This document shows positions 11,775-23,722 of a stretch of 64,000 bases of DNA, in pieces. The notes below the pieces were generated by a model. The model did no database searches. It was not told the DNA's origin and saw only the letters and a list, made by a program, of their open reading frames with translations. The stretch's first letter is position 1. Each line of letters starts with the position of its first letter. Origin of the DNA: Flectonema sp. DT1601 (taxonomy: Eukaryota; Euglenozoa; Diplonemea; Diplonemida; Diplonemidae); contig OZ025786.1 of the NCBI GenBank assembly GCA_964019425.1, positions 1,240,001 to 1,304,000 on the forward strand, in the 5' to 3' direction. Position numbers and translations under genes: made by a program.

Positions 11775-12747
11775 GTTAGAAAACAAAAAATTAAAAAAAA
11801 AGAGGAGAGGGAATTAAAATGACAAAAAAAAGAAAAATCAGAGAGTCCGAAGACATCACCCATGCTCTTTATTTATTTTTTTTTTTTTTTTTTGTTGTTT
11901 TTTTTTAAAATAAACATTGAAAATATAACGAAATACAAAAGTAATCAAACCAGCGAAACAAAAGAACACGCAGGCAAACGTTCTTCAACCAGTAAGCAAT
12001 CAGCAGTAAAGCAAAACATAAATGGAAGCAGGGGGTATAAAAGCTAAAAAAAAAAAAAAGGTAACATCCAATAACGCTACTGACAATAAAAAAGAGAGGA
12101 ATGACGGAATAAATATTTTACCGATCCAGTGTCCAGGCCACTGGTCCTAAAGAAACACTTTTAATGAAATTCCGTAAAGTCTACAAAAACTGGAGAGAGA
12201 CGGGAGGGGTTTTATGAAAATACCTTCTAATCAAACACAGTTTCCCTTACAGCAAGCAGAATGTACACAAAAAAAAGAAGAAAGGTATCGCGTCATCTCA
12301 GTTCCCTTGAGTGTGAATCAAAATTACGGATCTGTTCTTCTCGTTTTAGATAATACAATAAAACAAAATCACGGAAGTGATGATGAACAATAAAAAAAAA
12401 AGAAAACTAAACAGCAAATCGGATTCGAGTTCAACTTGCCTTTTGATAAACCACAACACTCAAACTAAAGGAGATGAGCAATAAAAAAAAAAATAAAAAA
12501 AGAAACGATTGTAAAACTAATCTATGACCAATACCACAAAGTAGTTGTTTTTTATCTTCTTCTTAACTTTCAGTACGTACTGTTACTAGGGAATTACATG
12601 AACTGTGACTGTGACCCCAGGGGGGTGGATTTTACTAAAGCTACAGACTCTCTCATTGATTCATTTTACACTACTTTGAGTATGTTTGATAGTTCAGTTA
12701 AATCGTTTCTTCTTTTCTTTTTTTTGCAATTATTGACAACATTTTAT
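10927..12747. other. Intergenic, 1.8 kb
   Basis: A/T runs, with a 26-bp repeat B copy at 11315-11340 (shared with 27902-27928). No coding-like exon recognised on either strand. Confidence 0.5.
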
Positions 12748-15700
12748 TTACATCCAGGAGAGTTTAGGAGCCCCGAAATCTGGTGAAGATTTTCGTAGCT
12801 GCGAAGAGTTAGATTTGTGAAGGGGAGTAAGCCCACCACGTAGGTCATGCATTATGGGAGGGAACTGGCTCCATGATAAACAACTGTCTCTGTACATTAA
12901 AACAGCTTGCAAGATTTCATCATCTGGCTTATCTGCACAAATTTGCATCAACAGCTCACTACGTCCAGAACAGTGCTCCCGAACAGCAATTTCAAGATCC
13001 TGTCTGTCTTGAGAAGCTTTTTCATTGTTTACAGTTTGAAGGTGTGACCATGCATCACTTGCTTTTAATTTAGCAACATCAGGTTGATATAAGTCCAAGA
13101 ATAAATTATCTTTAGATATCGGAATACAATAAATCAATCGACTAATTGGACCTATTGTCGTGTCCTGTTCCGCACTTGGGTATTGAGAAGTAGCAGCAAA
13201 CAAAAGTGACGCTCCAACGTCTTCAGAAAACGAACAGACTTGGCTTGCGAGTATCTTTGTTGCTCCTAACGCGATGTGAAATCTTCTTTTTCCAGCACCG
13301 ATATTTCCATGAGTTGTTTTCCCTGTCGCGATACCAACGTGAACGCTAAGGATGGGTTGTAATTCTTGAACTACCCAGGCGCCGAATCTGACTCCGTAAA
13401 CAGAGTGCATTGGAGTTGGTCTTTCACAATTCCAACACAGACTGCTTTCACTGCCTAGGATTTGGACAACACCTCCGTTAGTGCGGGCAGCAGCTTCTTC
13501 AATGGCAGTTACAATAACATTAAGACTTGAGAGCATATCCACACCTGCTGATGGTATAGCGTGAGTAACAGCAAAGGTTGCAACAGTTGAATCTATTCGA
13601 GATGGAATTTGACCAACAGTCATTCTAACTGATACAGATCTAGATGATTGTGAACCTGAACAAGAACTCGCAACTGACTCTCTCCTTTTTGTTGTATGTA
13701 ATGATAAAACTTCACTACGAGCACTAAGTTCTTGTGGAATTAGAAGACACAAATTTCGAGGTCCGAAATCCTTAACAAATTGACCCTCATGATTGATTAC
13801 TATGTAAGGTTTTAATTTTGATTTATCAGGGAGATTAGAATACATGTCCCGAGTCATTAAAAGAGACCCACCTGGAACAATTGGTAGCAGTCTTGCTGCC
13901 ATGTTTACAACAGTTCCTAAGTAATCTGTTCTACCTGTTATCGACGATGTTTCAATCACAACTGGACCAGCGTTGATTCCCATACAAACTCGTAAGCCGT
14001 TCCAGATGAATGCTCCAGCTGCGTCTTTTATTGGTTCGCATTCATTCATGCTTGTCAATGATGAAGCCCATGAGACTTTAACAAGAGCAGTTTGACATTC
14101 TAAACAGAAATTAATCGCGTCTTCAGGTTTTGGAAATGCTAACAGAAGACTATCGTCGATTGACTTCACTTCATAACCAAAGTTTGAATAGGCTGTTTTT
14201 CTTATTGTTGAGTGATACTTTTTAAATGCATCGCTCATTGCTTCACTTGATCTGGACCACAGACTTGATCCATTCTCAATATCTGTAAAAACGATTGTTA
14301 CATTTTCTTTATTCATCGGTGGTTCATTTTCTTCAATCGCTTCTTCCTCAGCTGTGGGTTCAGCTATCCCGTCAGGTAAGTATTTCATATGTTCAATCAA
14401 AGACTCAACCAAATGAGTTAAAGTAGTTCCAATCATATCAAATTCCTTTATAAACGAAGACTCCAATACTATTTTCTCATAATGTAATTCATGTGCATTG
14501 TTAATTGATTCGAGTATAGGACTGCACGCTCGATTAATTCCCCACCAAAGTAAAAGAGATAGTAAGACACAGCTTCCAACAATACCAACGGATGTATAGA
14601 TAAATCTGTCAACCGCTTCTCGTTCTTGTTCAGTAAATTCGTTGAGAGGAGTTATTATTAACACAACAAATGGAGGAAGGATATCTGAACAAGATCCATT
14701 TCCTATGACGACAAACCCAGTAGCGTATGTTGTTCCATTGTAATCCCACGAATTGTAGTGTAGTTGCCGAGTCGCAGTCGCTCCAATTTCTTCATCGAAA
14801 AATCCTAAAAATGATTTTAACCTATCATCGAGAAGTGATACCTCTGTTATCACCACCGATACGTTTTCATGAACTTCTTGAAATGGATATGAAACTTGTC
14901 TGTATCTACCTTCTCCAAAAGCAACATTCAAATCACGTTCCACAGAGTATGCTTTTCCTGTTTTTCCAACCGTGAAATTAGCTAACAAATCAGACAGTCC
15001 TTGAATGGAATAATCAACTTGTATTGAACCTTCTGGTTCGTAGTTTTCGTTGTATAGTATTTTATGAAATGTAATTAAAGTTATTCCTGCTCCATAAACT
15101 TTTCTCCAACATTCACTTATATTTGTTGCTACCAATGTTGGCCAATAAATACGAAGACGTGAATCATATCCGTACTGTCCTCCGTATGGTGCGACAGGTG
15201 ATTCAGGCCATTCAGGTGCTCGTAATCTGCTGTCAACGACACTTGCAATTAGGGTTTCGTTGTAGTCTGATGAGTAAGAATATATGGATGATGTTGTGTT
15301 GTCATACGGTCTAATTTCAGTACTTTGATTATCACCTCTGGCTATTAAGATGTATCCGAGTTTTTTTGATATTCTGTTTCTGTTTGCTAGGATCGCATCA
15401 CCAAACTTGCTGTAAAATCCAAAATAAAAAAGTTCAGGAGTCGCTTTAACGTCGGATGCATACAAAGTAGCAATGTGACCTATGTTGTCACGTTTTCCAA
15501 TGCCAATAGTTCCTTCAACACTCATCGCTACAGTAGAGTGTTCCTTTGCAACTACCTCTGCCATCAGTCTTCCCTTCGCAAGCCCAGACTCTAAGATGCA
15601 AGTACCTCTCGTTAGCTCCATCATTGTTAGGTCCTCTGATCTTACTTTTCCCATAGTCGATAATGCTTTCCATCCAACTACGGTCATAGAAGTCGACAGG

Positions 15701-15756
15701 ACGATTAACGTCGTCGCTAAATACAAAAATAACACTAATCCGAGTGGTAGTTCCAT
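12748..15756 (-). CDS. Receptor-type adenylyl cyclase with tandem cyclase domains
   Basis: Membrane class III nucleotidyl cyclase, 1002 residues, no introns. TM1 is about residues 5-29, an extracellular sensor region runs ~30-385, and TM2 (SVGIVGSCVLLSLLLWWGI) is near 390-410. The cytoplasmic catalytic domain starts near 488: VTIVFTDIENG and the Asp of KSIDDSLL supply both metal sites, and RTDYLGTVVNMAARL has the Asp-x3-6-Asn-x3-Arg pattern, which favours ATP as substrate and an active enzyme. A second, degenerate cyclase-like domain (~730-900, VATFAVTHAIPSAG, HVGIATGKTTHGNIGAGKRR) lacks the metal Asp residues. Single-pass receptor plus EVK-type cyclase resembles kinetoplastid receptor adenylate cyclases; the additional C-terminal domain may be regulatory. 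Start ATG at 15756. Confidence 0.92.
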   Translation of the reverse strand: MELPLGLVLFLYLATTLIVLSTSMTVVGWKALSTMGKVRSEDLTMMELTRGTCILESGLAKGRLMAEVVAKEHSTVAMSVEGTIGIGKRDNIGHIATLYASDVKATPELFYFGFYSKFGDAILANRNRISKKLGYILIARGDNQSTEIRPYDNTTSSIYSYSSDYNETLIASVVDSRLRAPEWPESPVAPYGGQYGYDSRLRIYWPTLVATNISECWRKVYGAGITLITFHKILYNENYEPEGSIQVDYSIQGLSDLLANFTVGKTGKAYSVERDLNVAFGEGRYRQVSYPFQEVHENVSVVITEVSLLDDRLKSFLGFFDEEIGATATRQLHYNSWDYNGTTYATGFVVIGNGSCSDILPPFVVLIITPLNEFTEQEREAVDRFIYTSVGIVGSCVLLSLLLWWGINRACSPILESINNAHELHYEKIVLESSFIKEFDMIGTTLTHLVESLIEHMKYLPDGIAEPTAEEEAIEENEPPMNKENVTIVFTDIENGSSLWSRSSEAMSDAFKKYHSTIRKTAYSNFGYEVKSIDDSLLLAFPKPEDAINFCLECQTALVKVSWASSLTSMNECEPIKDAAGAFIWNGLRVCMGINAGPVVIETSSITGRTDYLGTVVNMAARLLPIVPGGSLLMTRDMYSNLPDKSKLKPYIVINHEGQFVKDFGPRNLCLLIPQELSARSEVLSLHTTKRRESVASSCSGSQSSRSVSVRMTVGQIPSRIDSTVATFAVTHAIPSAGVDMLSSLNVIVTAIEEAAARTNGGVVQILGSESSLCWNCERPTPMHSVYGVRFGAWVVQELQPILSVHVGIATGKTTHGNIGAGKRRFHIALGATKILASQVCSFSEDVGASLLFAATSQYPSAEQDTTIGPISRLIYCIPISKDNLFLDLYQPDVAKLKASDAWSHLQTVNNEKASQDRQDLEIAVREHCSGRSELLMQICADKPDDEILQAVLMYRDSCLSWSQFPPIMHDLRGGLTPLHKSNSSQLRKSSPDFGAPKLSWM

Positions 15757-15836
15757 ATTATGGTTTTTTTTTTTTTTTTTTCCGTAATTTTCTTTTTTTT
15801 TTGTTTTTTTTTTTTTTTAAGGTATCCCTAAGCTGG

Positions 15837-15867
<31 letters not shown>

Positions 15868-16371
15868 TCGTTACAAGAAACCAACCAACACATGAAATCG
15901 GCGCTGAATCTATTTCATTGATAAAACTCGAGGATCTCAGTGAAATCAGTGAAGGCAACACTAATAATATCGATAACCGAATCTACTAACAGGCGCACTA
16001 CTGTGTACGTACTTTCAAACAGAGGAACCCTGAGCATCCTATTCCTATACTAACCACGAAGCGATCAAGTAGCTGATCGCGAAGGAAGTGCGGAACGGCA
16101 TGCGATGGTCGTCCGCAGTCCGGTGAGAACACAGGAGGAGGAAGTTGACTCGACATGGAAGGAGACTTCACATATTTCCGATTGCCTTACCTGTTGTACT
16201 CTGAAATAGACGACGATTATCTTGTTCAGTCCCTGTTGTAATGTATAAAAAAGTTTGAGTATTTATATTTCCAAAATCCATCAAAAAAAAAAACATAACA
16301 CAATCTAACCAACAGAAACAAAGAAGGACAAATTAAGAAACCATAAAAATGAAAAAGAAGAAGAGGCTTTC
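15757..16371. other. Intergenic with AAT microsatellite and a candidate exon
   Basis: An (AAT)n microsatellite lies at about 15839-15865. The stretch 15990-16215 is less AT-rich than its surroundings and includes the candidate small exon listed separately. Confidence 0.5.
16191..16281 (-). CDS. Candidate first exon of a small unrecognised gene
   Basis: ATG at 16281 opens a complex (not homopolymer) frame MDFGNINTQTFLYITTGTEQ continuing to RRLFQSTT, followed by the consensus donor ACAACAG|GTAAGG. Several acceptors between 16020 and 16170 keep a frame open, and I cannot choose among them. No family recognised. It lies between the coiled-coil gene and the cyclase gene, on the same strand. Confidence 0.35.
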
Positions 16372-17238
16372 TTACTCTGACTGAACAGTATTACAAGAAG
16401 ACACAGCAACCATATTATTAATTCTCTGGAGACTTAAATGCAACTGTTGCTCTATTCGTATTTTGATGTCTGGATCGGCTACGTTAAGATCATCATCATT
16501 GAGAGACAGCTCAGGATGATGTTGGTCTGAGAAGTGAGAATCATTTTGGAGTGGAACACTTGATAAGTTACTGTTGTCGTGATGTGGTTGATCATTCGTA
16601 GCAAACCTTGACCCTACTAACATAAGCTCAGACTGACTTAAATTTGCAAGAAGTGAATTTTTTAAATCAGGATTCGTCAGCACTGATTCCCTCAGAGCTA
16701 ATTCTTTTTCTTTTCTTCGAACGGAGTCAACCATCTGTTTGACATGTTGGAGTCCAACGTCTTGTTTGTGAAGGAGAGATGATTCCAACACTTCTTCTCT
16801 TAATTTTTGAATGGAATTTACTTGTTGAGAACTTCTTGAGGTGACTTCGTTTATCAAATTAGTTAGAAGTAGTTCTTGCTTTTGAAGTCTGGATGATTGT
16901 TCAGTTAATTGACTTTCAATCTTTTTATTTTTTAGCTCAGCATCTTCAAGTAGTTGTTCCCGTCTTCGAAGTTCAGCAGCCCTCTCTGAGAGTCTTCCCG
17001 TTTCTGTTATTAATTTTTCACGCTCGACAGTCAACTCTTCTTGTATCGAAATTTTTATTTCTTCCATTTTTTTTTTTTCTTCTTCTAAATTTATTTCTTG
17101 TTCCCGCACTGCTTCCCATTTAGTCGCAACTTTACGTGTTGTTTCATTTAAGTGATCCCAACGTCTCTCAATCAGTGCTCTCTCTGAAAGGTACCCAGCT
17201 AAGGCAGCTTCGTTATTGGTTGCTTCAGGAAGTGACAT
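16372..17238 (-). CDS. Coiled-coil protein of unknown function (288 aa)
   Basis: Almost entirely predicted helix with heptads from about residue 15 to 200 (for example WEAVREQEINLEEEKKKMEE and REKLITETGRLSERAAELRR), then a polar Ser/Asn/His tail. There is no enzyme motif. Start ATG at 17238 (MSLPEA). The stop is TCAGAGTAA; AGA|GTAAGA there also matches a donor, so a short terminal exon is possible, but the available acceptors give quick stops. Long coiled-coil proteins of this kind are often cytoskeletal or ciliary, which is only a guess here. Confidence 0.72.
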   Translation of the reverse strand: MSLPEATNNEAALAGYLSERALIERRWDHLNETTRKVATKWEAVREQEINLEEEKKKMEEIKISIQEELTVEREKLITETGRLSERAAELRRREQLLEDAELKNKKIESQLTEQSSRLQKQELLLTNLINEVTSRSSQQVNSIQKLREEVLESSLLHKQDVGLQHVKQMVDSVRRKEKELALRESVLTNPDLKNSLLANLSQSELMLVGSRFATNDQPHHDNSNLSSVPLQNDSHFSDQHHPELSLNDDDLNVADPDIKIRIEQQLHLSLQRINNMVAVSSCNTVQSE

Positions 17239-18399
17239 GGGCTCATTTAGACATAGTGAGAGTGTATCTAAACGAAAAAATAAAAATAATAATAAAGATA
17301 TCCTTTACTGATGGTTTTTAAGTTAACTTATTCACAATTATGAAAGATTAATCGGCAAAAAACACCTCCTTTTATGAGTAACTTAAGAGGTACGACGTGA
17401 TGTGTCTGAAAAGTTAGAATTTGAATTTATTCTTAAATAGTCGCACTGCATTAAAAAAAAAAAAGGTTGTAAAAAACACAATTGTTCTGCTGTTCTGTAA
17501 AACACTTGTGCGGAATACGTTGTTTTTAGGTACCTTAATCTTACACAACCCCCGTCTGAATAGTTAGCGAATCTAACAGACTACTGAGTATCGGCTCAAA
17601 ATAGAACCTGGTAGCTCTTCGAGGGTGGTATAAGGTTGAACCTAATCTTAAGGAATATTTTATTAGTTTCAGCACAGGGTATACTAAATCAAAAGATCTA
17701 CAACCACAGTGCTTCCACTTTGTCTGGTATACTAGCAGGAAACTAAGCCGAAATATAAAAAAAAAATTTAAAACAAATAAAAAATAAAAAACTACTTTTT
17801 TAAAAAAAATATCACAAAGAGAGGATGAAAAAATGGGTAAAGCGGAATACTTGTTCTATAAAAACAGGTTAACACATCTATTACAAAACTTAACTAACAA
17901 TCTATACTCCACTCGAATTTCAAATAGAGAAGAGCACGACAGAAACAAGAGCAGCAGCTAGAGATTACTTACAGCTACGGAAGAAGCAATAATGTAAACT
18001 CCCACGTTGCGGAGTGATAAACTAGACCTGTTTTTTTTTTCGGATCACATTACTTTACACAACACTTTAAGACGAATCAATGAAGAAGCCAAATGGGAAG
18101 TACGCACCCACCCGTCTCACTAATACTTTATTTTTATTCGTTCTTTTTTTTTTTTTTTTTTTTTTCTTATCAAGTACTCCGATGAACCCAATGGGAAAAA
18201 ACAAAACAGCAACAAATCGTCGGGGGAAGGGAAAAAGAAGGGAATACAGGTGGAAATACAAGGAAATCAGATAAGGCATTTTTTTTTTTTTTTTTCTTTC
18301 TTTTTTTTTCGTTCGTCAAGAGATCAAACGACATTGGATAACGGTAAACTACATAGATGAAAAATTCGGACTTCAGATGTCCCGAAAAAGAAAAAAAGA

Positions 18400-18450
18400 G
18401 TGAGATAATTGTTGTATTTTTTGTAAAATACAAAACAGTATTACATCATA
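18400..18450. repeat. Repeat C, copy 1 (near-palindrome)
   Basis: Contains the imperfect palindrome centred on TTTTGTAAAATACAAA, shared with 26417-26462, 27952-27990 and, more weakly, 33344-33395. Three of the four copies lie within 600 bp of the START-like or metallophosphoesterase genes; this copy lies in a gene-poor gap. Confidence 0.5.
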
Positions 18451-18932
18451 GTAACTTTGTTCGATGCTTAACTCAGCCTTTTGAAGTAACTATTTAGTTT
18501 CGAGTGTAATCTATAATTATATTATATTATACCTCTTTACCTCTCGTCATCAGTTATGGCGTTGCAGTACAAAAGAGAGAGTTAATTGCCTTGAGTGTAT
18601 CAGAAGTTATCTAAGCTGACAAAAGGTAAACACTCTCGCAAAATATGTCGTAAAAAGACTCTACATTAATTAAGATAAATGGTTCTAACAAATCCTCTGC
18701 TGTCATACAGTGAAATGAGGAATCGAGTTATTCAATTGTAGGAAAGGAATCGACTCTGTAAATAGTCATACAGTTTGGGTAGCAGGCGATGTCAACATAA
18801 AATGGACCTTTACTTCACACGCAGTGAACAACATGCCTACTTCGTATTGATCTATGAATAGAATCCTGTTGGGGGAGCGATGGGATACAATTATTGAAAC
18901 ATTGAGAACTCAAAGGTGAAGAGACGGGGAAA

Positions 18933-18972
<40 letters not shown>

Positions 18973-18974
<2 letters not shown>

Positions 18975-19015
18975 CATACAGATTATCCTCATATTTTCGT
19001 TGAAACGCATGCAAT
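18973..19015. repeat. Dispersed repeat A, partial copy 3
   Basis: Follows a ~34-base poly(A) run and matches only the first ~40 bases of copies 1 and 2 (CAGATTATCCTCATATT...GTTGAAACGCA). Confidence 0.5.
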
Positions 19016-19476
19016 TATTAATTTTTAATAAATAATAATAACGATATTGTAGTACTACAGTGAAAAAAAAAAAAAAAAAAAAAAAAAAAGCAAAAAAAAA
19101 AATAAGGACAAAAACAGACGGATGTAGGTGCGTTTAAAAAGAGAACCTATCTAAACGTTCTCTATAACACTCTGGTGGTTACTAAAAAATAGTATCTGAA
19201 AGATAAAAGCATCATAATATAATATCACTAACACTACCTTTTTTTTTTTTTTTTTTTTTTTTTAATATTTTTACCAAAACACTGTTGTTTTGGTTGTGCG
19301 AAAATTGGTACGAAATCCCTACGAATTACAAAAAAGGAGGAGGGAAATGAAAATAATTAACATTCTCAGTTTGTTGTCTTTTTTGTTTTGTACGCAACTG
19401 CCAATAAAATGAAAGCACAACATTGTATTGAGTAAACTAGTCTTCTATAAAAGAAGTAACAAAGAGGGAGGGAAAC

Positions 19477-22400
19477 CTACCCCATACCACTTTGTTGGGA
19501 TGGAAAAGCGAATCGAGGAGACTTTCTACCACTTGGTGACACTGGACGTACACTAATACTCTGAGTCTTTGATCCATTAACACAAAAGGAAGAATGTGAT
19601 GACGAAGGGAGATGTGGATTTCTGTTTTCTGCTTCCGGAGACGGTTCTGTTATGACGAGAGTAGGAGAGACTAAGACTTCTCTTGAAAGTGACAGACGAT
19701 CGTGTCTTTCTAATAATGTCTCCTCAATTGTCAGTTCTGGAGAGCTGAATGTCGGAGAAATTGGAGATGCGTATCCCAAACTAGTATTTAGTGTTTCACT
19801 AACAGGCTGTTCAATAATCGTGTCTAATGACGTGATTGGTTTCCCCAACTGCAACTGATCTCTCAGAGAGCTTAGTAGTTTTCTTTTCTTCACTAGTTCT
19901 TCCCATACCTCAGCATGTCTTGCTTTGCATAGTTCAAAACCATTTCTTACTTCTACTTCATAATTTGAAATCTTTTTATAAGTATCCTTTTCATGAGCTT
20001 TTAAAGAATTCACTTCTTCAGATCGAGCAGTCTTTTCAGATTCAAGAGCGTATTTCATTCTCTTTAATTCCTTCTCAAGCTCACCTGATGATGTGGTGAC
20101 GCTATTGAGAGTCTCTTCAAGAACTCTTGCCTTTGATCGAAAGCTGTTTTTTTTTTTTTTTTTTTTTTTTTGTTTATTTCTTAAAACTTGTTGTCTCTGG
20201 TTAATGCAATTTATGTAAGATAAAGATAACATACAATTCCAGGTCCTCAGCACTGGCTCCAATCCCCTGGAGCTTTGCCAGTTCGAGCTCTTCCGCAGAT
20301 CGTTCAAAATTAGTGTGGCGATGGATGAGAATTTTAGCACCGACAAGGTAATCTTCAGGATCTCCACTATCGCTTGTTATACCGAGAATGTCTTCGAAAG
20401 TTGATTTTAAAGAAAGGAATCGAGACTCGAATGCGCGAAAATCTTCCAACTGTTCTTCAAGCATGGCTTTCATTTCTGCCTGGAATTCGACATCCGCAAG
20501 AGCGTCCTCAAGAGCATCTTGTAACTCCAGAACATCCTCAGAAAGTGGAACTACCGGCTGTGGTGGTGGAGGTGGTTGTGGTGGCGGTGGTGGATGAGGA
20601 GGAACAGTAACCCTTGCTAAAGCTTGTGCAACCCCCCCAAGCATCCCAGTCACAGAATCAGGCTGTAGTGCTGTAGAGGCTAACGATGGCATTCCAAATC
20701 CCATTCTTGACATCTGGGAAGGACTACCACCAGGACCTGGAGGACTGGAGGATAATAATTTTTCAATTTGACGCTTCAGCTCACTACTCTCATTCTCTAA
20801 TCTCTGACACTGTCTTTGTGACTCAACGTAGTCATCTTCAGCTCGTGTGAGGAGAGCTACAAGTTCACTTCTTTCTGAACCAGTCAAGGGAAAGTTTTCT
20901 TCTGAAATAGGACTCGTTAATTCATTTTGACTGGCCTGTGGATCTACTTCGTCACCTGATTGAGGGACTGCTGTAGACTCCGCTTGTTTTATAAAATCAT
21001 AAGCATCGAGAACTAAAGAAGACACTTCTTGTAATGTTGTTGCGAGTTGTTGCTGAAGATGATCTTGTCTGACTGCTGTGGATTCGTAGTCGAAGTCGGG
21101 GTGTTGCATTCTAAGTTCGAGAAGAGTCTTTCGAGATAAGACTACTCGACTATCAATCTCTTTCATTAAATTCGATACTGTTGGACCATAGTCAACTTTT
21201 GGATTGATTCCTGCACTTGGTGCCATGACAAGTTCTCCTCCTGTCGCAGGATCGTTGTATTTTTTAATCAACTCCTGAACTCTATTCTTTAATTGTTGAT
21301 TCTCAACCAGAGTATCTTGATAGCTCAGTTCAACTTTATCTTTTCCTCTTTTTAATAAATCATATTGAGCAGTCAATTCTATTATTTGTTCATCCTCTCG
21401 AGAAGTTTGTCCCCCTCCAGGAGTTCTTTTATTTTTATAAGCATCAATATCAGCTTTAAGACTTTGAATTTCACTCTCCATGGTCGATTGTTTCGCCGTT
21501 AGTATCGAATTTTTCTTTTTTGTTTGATTACTGATGACTTCTAGTTCTTTATTTTCGATCATCAATGCTTTCTTGTCTGCTTTTAGAAGGGCAATTTCTT
21601 TAAGTCGAGTGGCTTTGTCTTCAAGAAGTTCTTCGATTCTGAGATCAAGTGAGTTTATGTCACGTAGTTTATCAGCGGTGAAGCTTGTCGAAGAAGTGAC
21701 CGCATTTTGTTGAAGCTGAGTTAGTCTGAGTCGAGAGTTTTCTTCACGAAGTTTGACGTTAGCGTCTTTAACTTCGTACAGTTCCTCACGGAGTTGTTTG
21801 TTGTCAGTTTTTGCTGTTGTTAAACTAAGCGAGTTTAATTGGAGGTCTGATTTTACGATTTGGGCTTCAGATGTTCCTTTCTGTAAAGTTTGAAGTAGGC
21901 TTTCGTTTTCAGATTCCAAATTTGTAATCCGTTTTGAAGTGTCTGCTCGTAGAGATTGTAGTTCTCTTTGAAGTCTTTCATTATCATCGATGAGAGTTGT
22001 TTTATAAACATTCATCATCTGTTCATGTTCTCGTTGTAATCGTTCTTTTGTTGTTTTTATATTCCTGTCCATGTCGGCTTTTTCTTTACCAAGTGCTTCT
22101 TGTAATCTTTTCTTCTCTTCTTCGATGTCTCGTTCTCGTTTTTCTCGTTCTGTTTTTTGCTCTGCGAGTTCTTTTTCCTTTTCAGCAAGTTCTTTGTCTC
22201 TTTCTTGGATAGTTCGGTTTTTTGCAGTGTCGAGTCCGAAGGCCAGTCCTCTGGTCCATTTGTTCATAACGTTGGCGACCTTTTCAGTTCGCACTCTCTG
22301 TTCTGCTTCGTCTTTTGCTCGTTGCTGCTGAACTTCAAGTTTTTCCACCGTTGCTTTCATCTTTGCTTCTTGTTCCTCCATTGCATGAGTCAGTTTCTCA

Positions 22401-23722
22401 TTATCTTCTTCAAGTTGTTTTTTAACAGTTTCTTCTTGTCGTAATTGACTGCTTATTTTCTCAACTTCCGCCGGGGCCATTCCAGAAGCATTTTCCAATG
22501 CGGCCTTTAGTTTTTCGATTTCTTCGTTTTTTTCTCGAAGCATTCGCATTCCCTTGTCTTCGTTTCTAGTTACTGTGTTGACGATTTCTTTTGTTTTGAG
22601 AGCGTATTTCAGAGTTTGGAGGGTTTCTTCTGCGTTTGATTTGTGCGGTGATGCTGCGGCTATCATCATCGTTTTGGCATTACCGCCAAAAGACTCGGAT
22701 AAGAGCCATGTTAACATTGATTCTCGGTATGGAGGTGCTTTGACTACTACGTTAGTTCCCTTGTCTTTACTTGCTTTACCATTTTCCATCAAGGCATCAA
22801 TTACTTTTCGAAGAACTGTTAAGGATTGGTTTATTGCGATTCCCTCAGTTAGAGTGTCGCCTTTAGCACCAGTTCGACTGGCACGTTCGCTTCCTGCTAA
22901 GTCAACAAGGTTGACTGTTGAAACAGTGTGGACTTGTTTAGATGGTCCACGTCCTGTTGTTTTTAGTGACTGAGTGAGCTCCAGTTTAAAAATAGCATGA
23001 GATCTACTTGAGGTACTGTTCATGGCTGTCTCTTTGGTAGTTCTTGCTGCTGTTCCGTCTTCTATCATTTGATTACACTGTTCCCAGTGAGTTACTTCAT
23101 ATTCTTGTAGACCTTCAACAAATGGACCTTTAGTAGGATGTTGTCTTACTCTAAGTTCAGAGTGTCCACTAACAGCTTTATCTTTTGGTATTAGGAGATC
23201 TTTTACTCTTTCGTTGTAGATTTCTAGAAACGACACGACGACTTTAAAGGTTTTTCCCTTTGTTGCCTCTGCTCGTCTCCTATCTAATTCAGAAAACAAT
23301 TCTTTACAGAGACGAGGTATGACACCTTCGTCTGTAGGACTACCCATCATCGAATGAGTCTTACCACTTCCTGTCTGTCCATATGCGAGGATAGTTGAGT
23401 TGAATCCTTCGAGTACATGTTCTAAACAAGGTTTTCCAGTAGCTTGATAAACGTACAGCTGATCAGCGAATTGGAGTGCTCTTCCAGGGGCTTGGGATTC
23501 GGGTATTGACCAGAAAATTTGATCAAAACTCATACACTCTCTAACTGCATAGTCCGCACAAGGATCTAGAAATTCAAGTTTCTGACTGTCGACAGGCTCT
23601 GTCACTGAAATTGGTAGCTCGTCATCAGATTCGAGTGCGAGTTCCTTTTTATTGAAAGGTCGAATACGGAGGTAAACTTTTACACCTTCATCCTTACGTT
23701 CTGGTTTCTCCGGTTTAGACAT
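19477..23722 (-). CDS. Kinesin-3-like motor protein, two exons
   Basis: Microtubule motor, 1384 residues after splicing. N-terminal motor (about 12-385): P-loop GQTGSGKTHSMMG near 115, SSRSH, LVDLAGSERASRTGAKGDTL, and YRESMLTWLLSESFGGNAKT, which is closest to kinesin-3 (KIF1/UNC-104) motors. Long coiled coils follow (~395-960), then a Pro-rich stretch near 1040 (PPHPPPPPQPPPPPQ), more coiled coil and a Ser/Pro-rich tail. Exon 1 ends at 20235. The intron 20144-20234 (91 nt, donor GTATGT, acceptor AACAG) consists largely of poly(A). Exon 2 continues the coiled coil in frame (RSKARVLEETLNS) and ends at TAG 19477. Combined length is a multiple of three. No FHA domain was seen after the motor, so subfamily placement is uncertain. 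Confidence 0.93.

Larger units (their letters stand above)
17239..19476. other. Intergenic, 2.2 kb, with one unexplained open stretch
   Basis: A minus-strand frame without stops runs about 17755 to 17541 (contains YQTKWKHCGCRSFDLVYPVL) after a possible acceptor GGCTTAG. It has no ATG and is not recognised; it may be an exon or chance. Repeat C copy at ~18400-18450 and partial repeat A at 18973-19015. Confidence 0.45.

Noticed and set aside
16191-16250. Short exon followed by GTAAGG considered as a spliced-leader RNA
   Set aside because: Single copy, part of an ATG-started frame, and no Sm site or tandem array seen.
20374-20610. Plus-strand ORFs opposite the kinesin Pro-rich region, and plus-strand ORFs opposite other long genes
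   Set aside because: Antisense shadows of well-supported minus-strand genes.
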